Below are positions 1 to 5,382 of a stretch of DNA of 5,413 nt, in pieces. This DNA is from an archaeon (GTDB lineage Archaea; Nanobdellota; Nanobdellia; Woesearchaeales; GW2011-AR9): assembly GCA_020053615.1 (NCBI GenBank), contig JAGVMW010000145.1, positions 1 to 5,413 on the forward strand. The letters run 5' to 3'. The notes under the pieces were generated by a model. It saw nothing but the letters and a program-made list of their open reading frames with translations, ran no database searches and was not told the origin of the DNA. A program made the translations under genes and the position numbers. Positions within the stretch are counted from its first letter, which is position 1, and each line of letters opens with the position of its first letter.

Positions 1-176
1 CGGCACAATCCAAAAAGTGAGTGATAGCACCATTATCACCACTGCCCAGAAAAATCGAGAGTGATTTTCTGGGCTGAGATGCGATAGTTGCATCTCATTT
101 AAGGAAAACAGGACGACAAAGCCGTCCTTGTTTTCAGGTGGATATGGTGCTATCACTCACAAAACGGACTGTGCCA
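1..176. ncRNA. Cloverleaf-like structured element (putative non-coding RNA or palindromic mobile element)
   Basis: Seen directly: bases 2-7 pair with 170-175 and 9-11 with 166-168. A symmetric 5x5 internal loop follows (12-16 all A, 161-165 AAAAC), then a perfect 17-bp helix (17-33 with 144-160). It continues through 35-36/142-143 and CCAC 39-42/GTGG 138-141 to a four-way junction. Three hairpins sit there: 44-56/63-74 (one bulged A), 75-82/90-97 (perfect 8 bp, directly abutting the first) and 104-115/123-135 (one bulged T). Almost every base is in a helix. In the basal helix the mismatches 1/176, 8/169 and 12/165 are A-C on the plus strand but would be G-U on the minus strand, hinting at a minus-strand RNA. 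Two hairpin loop-closing positions point the other way. I recognise no known RNA family. A MITE-like palindromic element is the main alternative; flanking duplications cannot be tested because the window starts here. Confidence 0.45.
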
Positions 177-190
177 ACCCACCGCAACAT

Positions 191-198
191 TTATATAT
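191..198 (+). promoter_or_regulatory. TATA box of the RHH gene
   Basis: TTTATATA-like box within 190-198, preceded by an A/C-rich stretch (CCGCAACA) that could serve as a TFB-recognition element. Its centre lies about 28 bases before the ATG at 223 and no Shine-Dalgarno lies between, so a leaderless transcript is expected. The box lies between the structured element and the palindrome at 201-215. Confidence 0.6.
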
Positions 199-200
199 TA

Positions 201-215
201 CTATGTAATACATAG
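201..215. promoter_or_regulatory. Palindromic operator, probably for the RHH protein
   Basis: CTATGTAATACATAG is a perfect 7+1+7 palindrome between the TATA box and the start codon of the RHH gene. RHH proteins bind such short dyads as dimers, and antitoxin-type members repress their own promoters. A protein bound here would block transcription start. Autoregulation is inferred from position and family. Confidence 0.55.
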
Positions 216-222
216 CATTACA

Positions 223-498
223 ATGGAAACTCTCTCAGTCAGGTTCGAAGATGGCTTAGCTCATGATATGGAAAAAGCTATGAAAGGCTTCCGCTATGCT
301 ACCAAAACCGAGTTCATCAGGGAAGCGGTAAGAGACAAAATCAAAGACTTGGAAAAAGAAGCGGCATTAGTGAGGTTACAACAGGCTTATGGGGCAGGTA
401 CAAAGAAAGGCAGAAAGATAACCGATGAAGATTTACATCGTGTCAGAGAGGAAGCCGCCAAGGAAATCGCTAAAGAACTGGGAGTAGAATTAGATTAA
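223..498 (+). CDS. Ribbon-helix-helix (CopG/VapB-like) DNA-binding protein, putative antitoxin
   Basis: 91 aa. Residues 2-8 (ETLSVRF) form the DNA-contacting beta strand, 10-21 the first helix, and 28-45 (KTEFIREAVRDKI) the second helix, matching the usual RHH pattern of archaeal CopG-type regulators. The C-terminal half (46-91) is charged and helical, with Gly-rich and Lys-rich residues at 57-65. Such tails in antitoxins usually wrap the toxin. The ATG at 223 is chosen because it lies 28 bases after a TATA box and directly precedes the RHH strand. A palindromic operator covers the start region. The gene ends tail to tail with the PIN gene, overlapping it by 9 bases (490-498). This is unusual, since VapBC pairs normally run in one direction. 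It may be the antitoxin of that PIN protein or an unrelated regulator, possibly of the structured element upstream. Confidence 0.85.
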   Translation: METLSVRFEDGLAHDMEKAMKGFRYATKTEFIREAVRDKIKDLEKEAALVRLQQAYGAGTKKGRKITDEDLHRVREEAAKEIAKELGVELD

Positions 499-903
499 TT
501 CCTCCGGTTTCTTTGCCATAATCACATCTTTGAGCTTATCAAAGTCCCGGTCTCGAGATACAAGCAGTGCACAATTATCTCTAGCTATAACCGCATGAAG
601 AGCATCACCGAAAGGCACACTTCTTTGTTTTGCTAATCTCTTTGCTTCTTCCACCTGTTGTTTCGTAAAGTTAACGCGTTTAATGTGGTTTGGCTTTGCC
701 ATATTTAAGATTTGATTTATTTCATATTCAGAGAATCCAATCTTCTTTAGTTCTATTAAGACCATGTTTGAGTAAATTACAATAAAATCTTTTAAAATCA
801 ATTGATTCATCAGTTGTTTAGCCACTTCTCCATTGTGTCCTCTTTTATTGTAAATGTCAATCCAAATAGAAGTATCAAAATAGTAATAAATTGTTTCTCT
901 CAT
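490..903 (-). CDS. PIN-domain ribonuclease (VapC-like)
   Basis: 137 aa, the usual size for a single-domain PIN/VapC protein. The acidic metal-binding residues are all present: Asp10 (FDTSIW), Glu51 (VLIELKK), Asp100 (FGDALHA) and Asp118 (VSRDRDF). It should therefore be an active Mg-dependent endoribonuclease; VapC relatives cut tRNA or rRNA. The ATG at 903 overlaps the hef stop codon as ATGA, with only weak purines (GGGAAAG) before it, so translation is probably coupled to hef. Its own stop lies inside the end of the convergent RHH gene. Family knowledge would make it the toxin of the RHH antitoxin. The gene order instead places it in the hef transcript, so it could also be a repair-linked or stress-linked RNase. 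The domain is certain; the toxin role is not. Confidence 0.9.
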   Translation of the reverse strand: MRETIYYYFDTSIWIDIYNKRGHNGEVAKQLMNQLILKDFIVIYSNMVLIELKKIGFSEYEINQILNMAKPNHIKRVNFTKQQVEEAKRLAKQRSVPFGDALHAVIARDNCALLVSRDRDFDKLKDVIMAKKPEELI

Positions 904-3140
904 TGTTCTTTCCCATACTTTTCTTCAAACAAACTTATCAATCTATCCGCAGTCTTATCTCCCACCCCTTTAATCGCTACCAATTCTTCCCGATTGCTTT
1001 CCACCAATGCTTTTATCGAACCAAAATGCTCCAGCAGCAACTTAGCCGTCTGCACTCCAATTCCTGGCAAAGAAGAGATGAAAAATTCCTGCTGCTCTTT
1101 CAGCGAATGCGGCTTTCGTTCATGATAAGAAAAATCTCGTTCTTTGTTCTGCTCACGCTGCGCCATCACTGCTAATAATCCCGCCGTATCTTTTGGATTT
1201 TTAGTGTACAATACCGGAATTCCAAAATCCAGCACAATACACGAAAGCATTCCCCTAATAGCATTAGCATGAACTTTTCTAACGGAATAAATATCTTCTT
1301 CTCCCTCAATCACTAATACTGCCCGTTCGAAATTCTTTTTCAAATCTCGAACTTGCTCTAACAATCTTCCGTCAATAATAGATGCTACAAAATCTGGCAC
1401 AGTTTTCAATTCAACTGCTACTCTTCCTGAAACTAAATAATCTGCTAATTCTAATTGTGCGGTCTTAACCGAGACGTTCAAATCAATCAGTTCTTTCACA
1501 ATGCGATTATTCTTTTCACGATGGTCTGCCAGTACTGCCACTATTGCTGATTCCGTAGCTTTCGTTTCAAACTGACTCAAAGTAGCATTGGAATTTGTAT
1601 TGTGATTTGTATTTGTTTTTGTTTCACTAGAAGAATACCCAAACTCTTTCTTCAGCGTTTCTAAGTTGCGGTACATTCGTTTCTCTTTGTGGTGTGAACT
1701 CCAGCGATACGCTTCATCTCGAGTTCCTTTTGTAACTAACACCGTAACTTCGCCTTTCTCCAATCTTCCGGTTCTCCCTCGCCTTTGGATGGAACGAATA
1801 GCGCTAGGAATGGGCTCATAGAAAATAACATTATCCACTTTAGGAATATCTAAACCTTCTTCGGCTACTGAAGTTGCTACCAACACACTAAATTCTCCTG
1901 CTCTAAACCTATCTAGAATTTCTTTCTGCTGTTTCTGTGAAAAGCCTAAGCCGTTTTTCTTAGCCTGCCCCACAAAAATGTTAGTAGTGATATTTTTCTC
2001 TTCCAACGCTTTAACAATTTCCTCTGCAGAGTTTCTGAATTGAGTAAAGACAATTATTTTAGAAGAAGGTTCTGTCCCCAATTCTTTCTCTACTAATTCT
2101 TTCAATTTAATCAGCTTGGGATATGGAACATCTTCATTTACCAGTTGCTCCGCCAAATAAACTGCCGACTTAAAATTCTCATCCATCACTAAATTCTTTA
2201 CTGCTTTAGTCTTAGAAGTTGGCGCTTCCTGTTGTAAACCTCTCAGATAAGTATACGACTGCTTAACCCCTTGTGTTTCTAATAATTCCAACGCATGTTC
2301 TACTTTCAATGCTTCAGCTACTAATGACATGGAACGCAGTGCTTCAAATTCTTTTTCCCCTGAAGAAACTTTCTGCTGCAGTTCTCCCTGAATTCCTAAC
2401 AACTCCCCTTTAGAAACATTTACTGAATTGCAATAACCATACTTCTGCACTTCTTCCAATTTAGATTTTCGGCAGCTTTGTAGGAATTTCTGCACTGCTT
2501 TAAACGTTTCCGGAAATTCCACTTCTTCCCACTTAACTTTTATGTGCTGGACATACTCTCGCACATCAGCATCTTTTTCTGTTCGGACTTCTACTTTCTC
2601 GATTAATAGGTTAGTACAGATTTCTTTTATCTTTTCCATATCGCTTCCGGGAGAAGCAGTTAGGGCTAAGATGCGAGGAAACTTGGCTAGTTTTTCATAC
2701 TGCTGCGCCAGCCATACGTAAGAATATTCTTTAGTTGCATGATGAGCTTCATCGAAGATGAGTAAAGAAACCTCTTCTAATTTAATACGCTGATTAATGG
2801 TGTCATTCTCTAAACCCTGCGGCGTACTTACGATTATCTGTGCATCTTTCCACAGCAATTCTCTTTTCTCTGGAGCTACGCTTCCGGTGAATAATACTAT
2901 TTTTTCAGGGGGTATTTCCAGATGCTTTCGGAACGTATCCACATGCTGGTCGCACAACGGTTTGGTAGGAGCCAGCATTAATATTTTAGAATTAGGATAT
3001 TGTGTTAATCTTTGAACGGATAACATTAACGCCACACCTGTTTTTCCCAATCCGGTTGGCAGAACTACTAAGCAGTTTGAAGTGGCGGCAGTAGCTAGGA
3101 TAGTTTGCTGGTACAGCCGAGGTATGAAGTCACGAAGCAT
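900..3140 (-). CDS. hef: Hef: ATP-dependent helicase / XPF-type (ERCC4) structure-specific nuclease
   Basis: 746 aa, close to the full length of archaeal Hef. The helicase half has motif I LPTGLGKT (27-34), DEAH (130-133), TAS (161-163), motif V (421-432) and motif VI QRRGRTGR (452-459); an insert at about 205-340 corresponds to the thumb-like Hef domain. A low-complexity Asn/Thr linker (502-525) leads to the ERCC4 nuclease (533-660): Asp539 in DHRE, Asp567 in ADY, Glu577-Leu-Lys579 and Asp583. Tandem helix-hairpin-helix motifs follow (LPGIGVQTA from 691, IKGVGDKTA from 723). Hef unwinds and cuts forked and branched DNA at stalled replication forks, as the archaeal counterpart of FANCM plus XPF. 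The XPF ERKxxxD motif reads ELKxxxD here, lacking the Arg. The ATG at 3140 has no Shine-Dalgarno but a TATA-like box 26 bases upstream, so it is probably leaderless. The stop overlaps the PIN start. Confidence 0.95.
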   Translation of the reverse strand: MLRDFIPRLYQQTILATAATSNCLVVLPTGLGKTGVALMLSVQRLTQYPNSKILMLAPTKPLCDQHVDTFRKHLEIPPEKIVLFTGSVAPEKRELLWKDAQIIVSTPQGLENDTINQRIKLEEVSLLIFDEAHHATKEYSYVWLAQQYEKLAKFPRILALTASPGSDMEKIKEICTNLLIEKVEVRTEKDADVREYVQHIKVKWEEVEFPETFKAVQKFLQSCRKSKLEEVQKYGYCNSVNVSKGELLGIQGELQQKVSSGEKEFEALRSMSLVAEALKVEHALELLETQGVKQSYTYLRGLQQEAPTSKTKAVKNLVMDENFKSAVYLAEQLVNEDVPYPKLIKLKELVEKELGTEPSSKIIVFTQFRNSAEEIVKALEEKNITTNIFVGQAKKNGLGFSQKQQKEILDRFRAGEFSVLVATSVAEEGLDIPKVDNVIFYEPIPSAIRSIQRRGRTGRLEKGEVTVLVTKGTRDEAYRWSSHHKEKRMYRNLETLKKEFGYSSSETKTNTNHNTNSNATLSQFETKATESAIVAVLADHREKNNRIVKELIDLNVSVKTAQLELADYLVSGRVAVELKTVPDFVASIIDGRLLEQVRDLKKNFERAVLVIEGEEDIYSVRKVHANAIRGMLSCIVLDFGIPVLYTKNPKDTAGLLAVMAQREQNKERDFSYHERKPHSLKEQQEFFISSLPGIGVQTAKLLLEHFGSIKALVESNREELVAIKGVGDKTADRLISLFEEKYGKEQ
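1592..1624. repeat. ATTTGT-type simple repeat encoding the Hef inter-domain linker
   Basis: Imperfect repeats of TTTGTATT/TTTGT on the plus strand, read as Asn/Thr-rich residues 507-520 of Hef on the minus strand. It lies exactly between the helicase and nuclease halves, where length change should be tolerated. It could be slippage-prone. Confidence 0.45.
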
Positions 3141-3161
3141 TTTTTATTTTAGGGAGAGACG

Positions 3162-3170
3162 TTTTAATTA
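3162..3170 (-). promoter_or_regulatory. Candidate TATA box for hef
   Basis: On the minus strand the sequence reads TAATTAAAA, centred about 26 bases before the hef ATG, the same spacing as for the recombinase promoter. No Shine-Dalgarno precedes hef, which fits a separate leaderless transcript in addition to any read-through from upstream genes. The box is a weaker match than the other two. Confidence 0.35.
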
Positions 3171-3197
3171 CTTTTCTCTGGTAGAGTGTATAATTGA

Positions 3198-3332
3198 TTA
3201 TTTGTCTTTCTTAATTGTCTTTTCTATTAATTTTATTTGTTTCTTAATCTCTTCTCCTCTATTATCTATAATAATATCGATAAACTCATCAAAACGAATT
3301 ACTTCCGTCTGTCCTTCGTTTGGTTTCTTCAT
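3198..3332 (-). CDS. Small charged hypothetical protein (44 aa)
   Basis: A 44-aa frame beginning MKKPNEGQTEVIRFDEFIDI and ending KKDK. It opens with a strong Shine-Dalgarno, GAGGTGA, four bases before the ATG (3337-3343 on the minus strand), far better than for any neighbouring minus-strand gene. It sits 27 bases after the ORF6N stop and 57 bases before hef, in the same direction. Acidic, hydrophobic residues in the middle (Asp-Glu-Phe-Ile-Asp, then Ile-Ile-Ile-Asp) and a Lys-rich end suggest one amphipathic helix of about 30 residues. No signal peptide or membrane segment is visible. I do not recognise a family. The case for a real gene rests on the ribosome binding site, the spacing and the protein-like composition. 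It could be a small partner of Hef or of the ORF6N protein. Confidence 0.6.
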   Translation of the reverse strand: MKKPNEGQTEVIRFDEFIDIIIDNRGEEIKKQIKLIEKTIKKDK

Positions 3333-3336
3333 GTTT

Positions 3337-3343
3337 TCACCTC
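3337..3343 (-). promoter_or_regulatory. Strong Shine-Dalgarno of the 44-aa gene
   Basis: GAGGTGA on the minus strand, four bases upstream of the ATG at 3332. The same core occurs before the plus-strand gene at 5383, so it is a genuine ribosome binding site in this genome. It is the main argument that the small frame is translated. Confidence 0.65.
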
Positions 3344-3359
3344 AACCCTAATTTATTCA

Positions 3360-4169
3360 TCAAATTAAAGAAAATCCTGAAAAGCGGCTATCCCAAACCA
3401 TAAATGATGGGGATTTACGCCACTTTTCCAAAACGGATTTTCTAAAATCAAATATAGTGAAATCTCCTTGCTCATTTACGAGTATTCCTCCAAAGATGAA
3501 TCTTGGAGATTTCTGCTTATTTGATTTAAACGCTTCTTTGTCAAATTTAGAGAACCCAAACCATTTCTTGCCTAAATCTTTCAATGATGCTCCAAAATGA
3601 TACCCTTCTTTATTGTCAATTATAATAAACCGGTCGTGCGATTGCTTGAATTCTTTTACTTCAATCGGAGGATATTGCGAATTATATTTTGCGATGTCCA
3701 GCGCTAATTGCGAAGATATTTCTTTAGTAAATATTGTAATCTGTACATTCTTATTCCTCTTACTGAACAAAGTCAAAACTGAATCATCAATGTGATTATC
3801 TATGAGAATAATTGAACTTTCTGCAGTTCTAATAATATCTGAAACAAATTTATAAGCATCAAATATCTGTCCATCAAAGAATATGCCTTTCTCAGGTTTT
3901 ATATCTTTGCTTTGGATAGCATCAAAGATTTCCTCAAACTTTTGATAATGTTCCAATAATTTTTGTTCCGTCCGGTCCATTCTTTGGAATATTTGGACGT
4001 TGGAGGCTAGAAATCTCTGAATATTTCTCTTAACTGCTTTATTTAAGTTCCCGGTTAAAACACCATAAAGTTCTGCTAAATCAGTATCAAGCATTACCTG
4101 AACGCCGCGAATACTATAAATTTTACTTTTAATGCTTTCCAGATTGAAAACAGTTAATTCTTTAGTCAT
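3360..4169 (-). CDS. ORF6N-domain protein with PLD-like C-terminal region (internally deleted)
   Basis: 269 aa from the ATG at 4169; a TTG at 4187 would add six residues, but the family typically begins near MTKELTVFNLES, so the ATG is preferred. Residues 12-53 match the first part of the ORF6N domain (KIYSIRGVQVMLDTDLAELY, then LNKAVKRNIQRF), a DNA-binding module of phage and mobile-element proteins. The rest of the domain, normally starting RFPEDFMFQL, is absent. The chain passes directly to LASNVQIFQRMDR (54-66), normally found after a later RRF. A helical stretch follows, then the conserved C-terminal region (93-210) with FFDGQIFDAYKFV and HDRFIIID (178-185), an HxK-D-like phospholipase-D-type motif with Arg for Lys. 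The tail 211-269 is unlike the usual end of these proteins as I know them. It starts 19 bases after the recombinase stop and is probably co-transcribed with it. Its function is unknown; a regulator or defence-related role is possible. Confidence 0.8.
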   Translation of the reverse strand: MTKELTVFNLESIKSKIYSIRGVQVMLDTDLAELYGVLTGNLNKAVKRNIQRFLASNVQIFQRMDRTEQKLLEHYQKFEEIFDAIQSKDIKPEKGIFFDGQIFDAYKFVSDIIRTAESSIILIDNHIDDSVLTLFSKRNKNVQITIFTKEISSQLALDIAKYNSQYPPIEVKEFKQSHDRFIIIDNKEGYHFGASLKDLGKKWFGFSKFDKEAFKSNKQKSPRFIFGGILVNEQGDFTIFDFRKSVLEKWRKSPSFMVWDSRFSGFSLI

Positions 4170-4188
4170 TTTTTTATTTCTTCCCAAT

Positions 4189-5022
4189 TTAAGCTATTTT
4201 TAAGTCATCTAATGGGCTTTTCACTGCCGTGAGCTTGGGATGAGCCGTATGTGCATAAATCATCGTTGTTTCTAATCGGCTGTGTCCTAATAACTCTTTC
4301 ACTTCAATCAAGGAATAGCCGTTTTCCAGCAGATGCGTAGCAAAGGAATGGTGTAAAGAATGGGGAGTAATGTGTTTAGGCAATTCTGCTCTTAATCTGG
4401 CTTCTTCGAGAATCTTGCGCACACTGCTGTCGCTATAATGGTCATGATTGTAGCCTGGAAAGAGCCAATCTTCTAAGCAAAGATTATTAGAGCTTATCCA
4501 TTGCTGTAATTCTTCTTTGAGCTTGTCAGGTATTACAAATAAGCAGTCTTTTCCTCTTTTTCCATTCCTAATCCAACCGTAACCTGCCTGAAAATCGAAG
4601 TCTTTGACTTTTAGGTTGACCACTTCACTCACTCTAAACCCAGAGCCATAAGTTAAGGTTAAAATCAATTTGTGCTTGGTTTTACTCAAGACTCCTAAGA
4701 AATGGTTCATTTCTTCTTGAGTTAGGCACTCCGATAGGCGTTTGCGGACTTTAATATGAGGAATGTTCATCGTTAAATTCTTACCCAAGACTTGTTCATA
4801 AAAGAAGCGCAGGGCATGAAGATAAACATTGATGGTGCTTCCCGAACGGTTCCATTTGATAAGCTGAATTAAATGAGTTTCGATATCTTCTTTGGTGATT
4901 TCATGCGGTTGCTTGTTGTAGATGCGCAGGAACTTGCTTACGGCATAGGCGTAAGTTTTGATGGTTTCTGCCCTTAAGCCACGACGCAGACCTTCGCGTT
5001 GGATTAGTTCGGAAATGTTCAT
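4189..5022 (-). CDS. Tyrosine recombinase, XerA/XerC/D-like integrase (one catalytic residue changed)
   Basis: 277 aa, the usual Xer length. The N-terminal SAM-like core-binding domain (about 1-82) is followed by the catalytic domain (about 96-265). The catalytic set is Arg130 (GFRVSE), Lys155 or 158 (NGKRGKD), His221, His247 (LLGHSRLETT) and nucleophile Tyr256 (TMIYAH). The spacing 221-224-247-256 matches XerD exactly, but position 224, normally Arg in HxLRH, is His (HSLHH); the codon is CAC, one transition from CGC. This Arg contacts the scissile phosphate, so activity may be reduced or lost. Archaeal XerA resolves chromosome dimers at dif; related integrases move elements. No dif site is evident here. 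The ATG is 26 bases downstream of a TATA box with no Shine-Dalgarno, so the transcript is probably leaderless. It is the first gene of the minus-strand run. The absence of a clear att site leaves the housekeeping and element roles open. Confidence 0.9.
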   Translation of the reverse strand: MNISELIQREGLRRGLRAETIKTYAYAVSKFLRIYNKQPHEITKEDIETHLIQLIKWNRSGSTINVYLHALRFFYEQVLGKNLTMNIPHIKVRKRLSECLTQEEMNHFLGVLSKTKHKLILTLTYGSGFRVSEVVNLKVKDFDFQAGYGWIRNGKRGKDCLFVIPDKLKEELQQWISSNNLCLEDWLFPGYNHDHYSDSSVRKILEEARLRAELPKHITPHSLHHSFATHLLENGYSLIEVKELLGHSRLETTMIYAHTAHPKLTAVKSPLDDLKIA

Positions 5023-5043
5023 TCTTTTGCTTAGAAATTGGTG

Positions 5044-5052
5044 TTATATAAA
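5044..5052 (-). promoter_or_regulatory. TATA box of the recombinase gene
   Basis: On the minus strand this reads TTTATATAA, centred 26 bases upstream of the ATG at 5022. The interval has no Shine-Dalgarno, which fits leaderless transcription. This is probably the main promoter for the recombinase and ORF6N genes, and possibly for the whole minus-strand run. Confidence 0.65.
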
Positions 5053-5071
5053 CCCTAGCCGTGGTTGTCCA

Positions 5072-5085
5072 GTGCGGGAGTGGCT
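5072..5085 (+). repeat. 14-bp direct repeat, copy 1
   Basis: GTGCGGGAGTGGCT, identical to 5149-5162, with 63 bases between the copies. It is conspicuously G-rich in an AT-rich spacer. It could be a protein-binding site, a recombinase accessory site or part of a folded RNA. The first half resembles the 5' end of a tRNA, but no matching acceptor strand exists. Confidence 0.6.
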
Positions 5086-5093
5086 ACCATTGT

Positions 5094-5123
5094 TTTGTCT
5101 TTTAGCTGATAATCAGCGACAAA
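5094..5123. other. Bulged hairpin between the direct repeats
   Basis: TTTGTC (5094-5099) pairs with GACAAA (5118-5123) and GCTGAT (5105-5110) with ATCAGC (5112-5117), leaving TTTTA (5100-5104) as a one-sided bulge. The inner part is a perfect 6+1+6 palindrome with one central base, so it suits a DNA-binding dyad better than an RNA loop. Confidence 0.45.
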
Positions 5124-5148
5124 TCTCCAGTTATAGCCTGTCTAGTGG

Positions 5149-5162
5149 GTGCGGGAGTGGCT
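5149..5162 (+). repeat. 14-bp direct repeat, copy 2
   Basis: Identical to 5072-5085. It directly precedes the hairpin at 5164-5220, and GTGGGT at its left edge (5145-5150) could alternatively pair with ACCCAC at 5214-5219. Confidence 0.6.
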
Positions 5163-5163
5163 T

Positions 5164-5220
5164 TGTGGTGGTTCCAGTATTGATTTGTTTTTCTTTCCAT
5201 TGAAGTACTTGGAACCCACA
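5164..5220. other. Hairpin with 14 paired bases and a 26-base loop
   Basis: TGTGG (5164-5168) pairs with CCACA (5216-5220), GTTCCA (5171-5176) with TGGAAC (5210-5215) and GTA (5177-5179) with TAC (5206-5208), with a two-base bulge on one side and a one-base bulge on the other. The loop is pyrimidine-rich. It could be an RNA fold upstream of the gene at 5383 or a decayed inverted repeat. Confidence 0.5.
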
Positions 5221-5340
5221 TAACGATTACGTGCTTATGGACTCGGCAATAGGCTTTAATGAGCGAGAATTATGCATTTATAGCCAAAGTGGACTTAATA
5301 AGAGTTATGTTTAATAGGATAGTGTTTAATCTTCGGCATA

Positions 5341-5348
5341 TTTAAATA
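5341..5348 (+). promoter_or_regulatory. TATA box of the gene at 5383
   Basis: TTTAAATA, preceded by ATA. It predicts a transcript start near 5370, which would put the Shine-Dalgarno at 5371-5377 close to the very 5' end of a leader of about 13 bases. Confidence 0.5.
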
Positions 5349-5370
5349 GTAGTGTTCTTTCTCCTCACAT

Positions 5371-5377
5371 GAGGTGA
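5371..5377 (+). promoter_or_regulatory. Shine-Dalgarno of the gene at 5383, within a short dyad
   Basis: GAGGTGA ends five bases before the ATG at 5383. Its GAGG is also the right arm of CCTC-ACAT-GAGG (5363-5374), so a longer transcript could mask it in a small hairpin. Confidence 0.6.
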
Positions 5378-5382
5378 TAGGA

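Larger units (their letters stand above)
5023..5382. other. 360-base non-coding region between divergent genes
   Basis: No convincing gene on either strand. It holds the recombinase TATA box, two copies of a 14-bp direct repeat, two hairpins, and the TATA box and Shine-Dalgarno of the gene at 5383. From 5221 to 5337 only AT-rich sequence and a repeated GTTTAAT are visible; one 25-codon frame (5237-5314) lacks a ribosome binding site. Confidence 0.6.

Noticed and set aside
44..135. CRISPR-like array of hairpins
   Set aside because: The three hairpins differ in sequence and are not repeats with spacers; they fit one enclosing fold.
3358..3360. ATG overlapping the ORF6N stop, giving a seven-codon frame
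   Set aside because: Ends after seven codons inside the Shine-Dalgarno of the 44-aa gene; a leader peptide is possible but unsupported.
3390..3414. Hairpin ATCCC/GGGAT near the end of the ORF6N gene as a terminator
   Set aside because: Only five base pairs plus an uneven loop, inside the coding sequence and without a T-run on the minus strand.
4170..4187. TTG start at 4187 extending the ORF6N protein by six residues
   Set aside because: The ATG at 4169 gives the usual family N-terminus and leaves a purine-rich stretch upstream for ribosome binding.
5072..5162. tRNA gene or tRNA fragment suggested by GCGGGAGTGGCT
   Set aside because: No complementary acceptor strand, no D-loop GG and no T-loop sequence nearby.
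5237..5314. 25-codon plus-strand frame beginning MDSAIGFNERE
   Set aside because: No Shine-Dalgarno, no TATA box at leaderless distance and no recognisable family.
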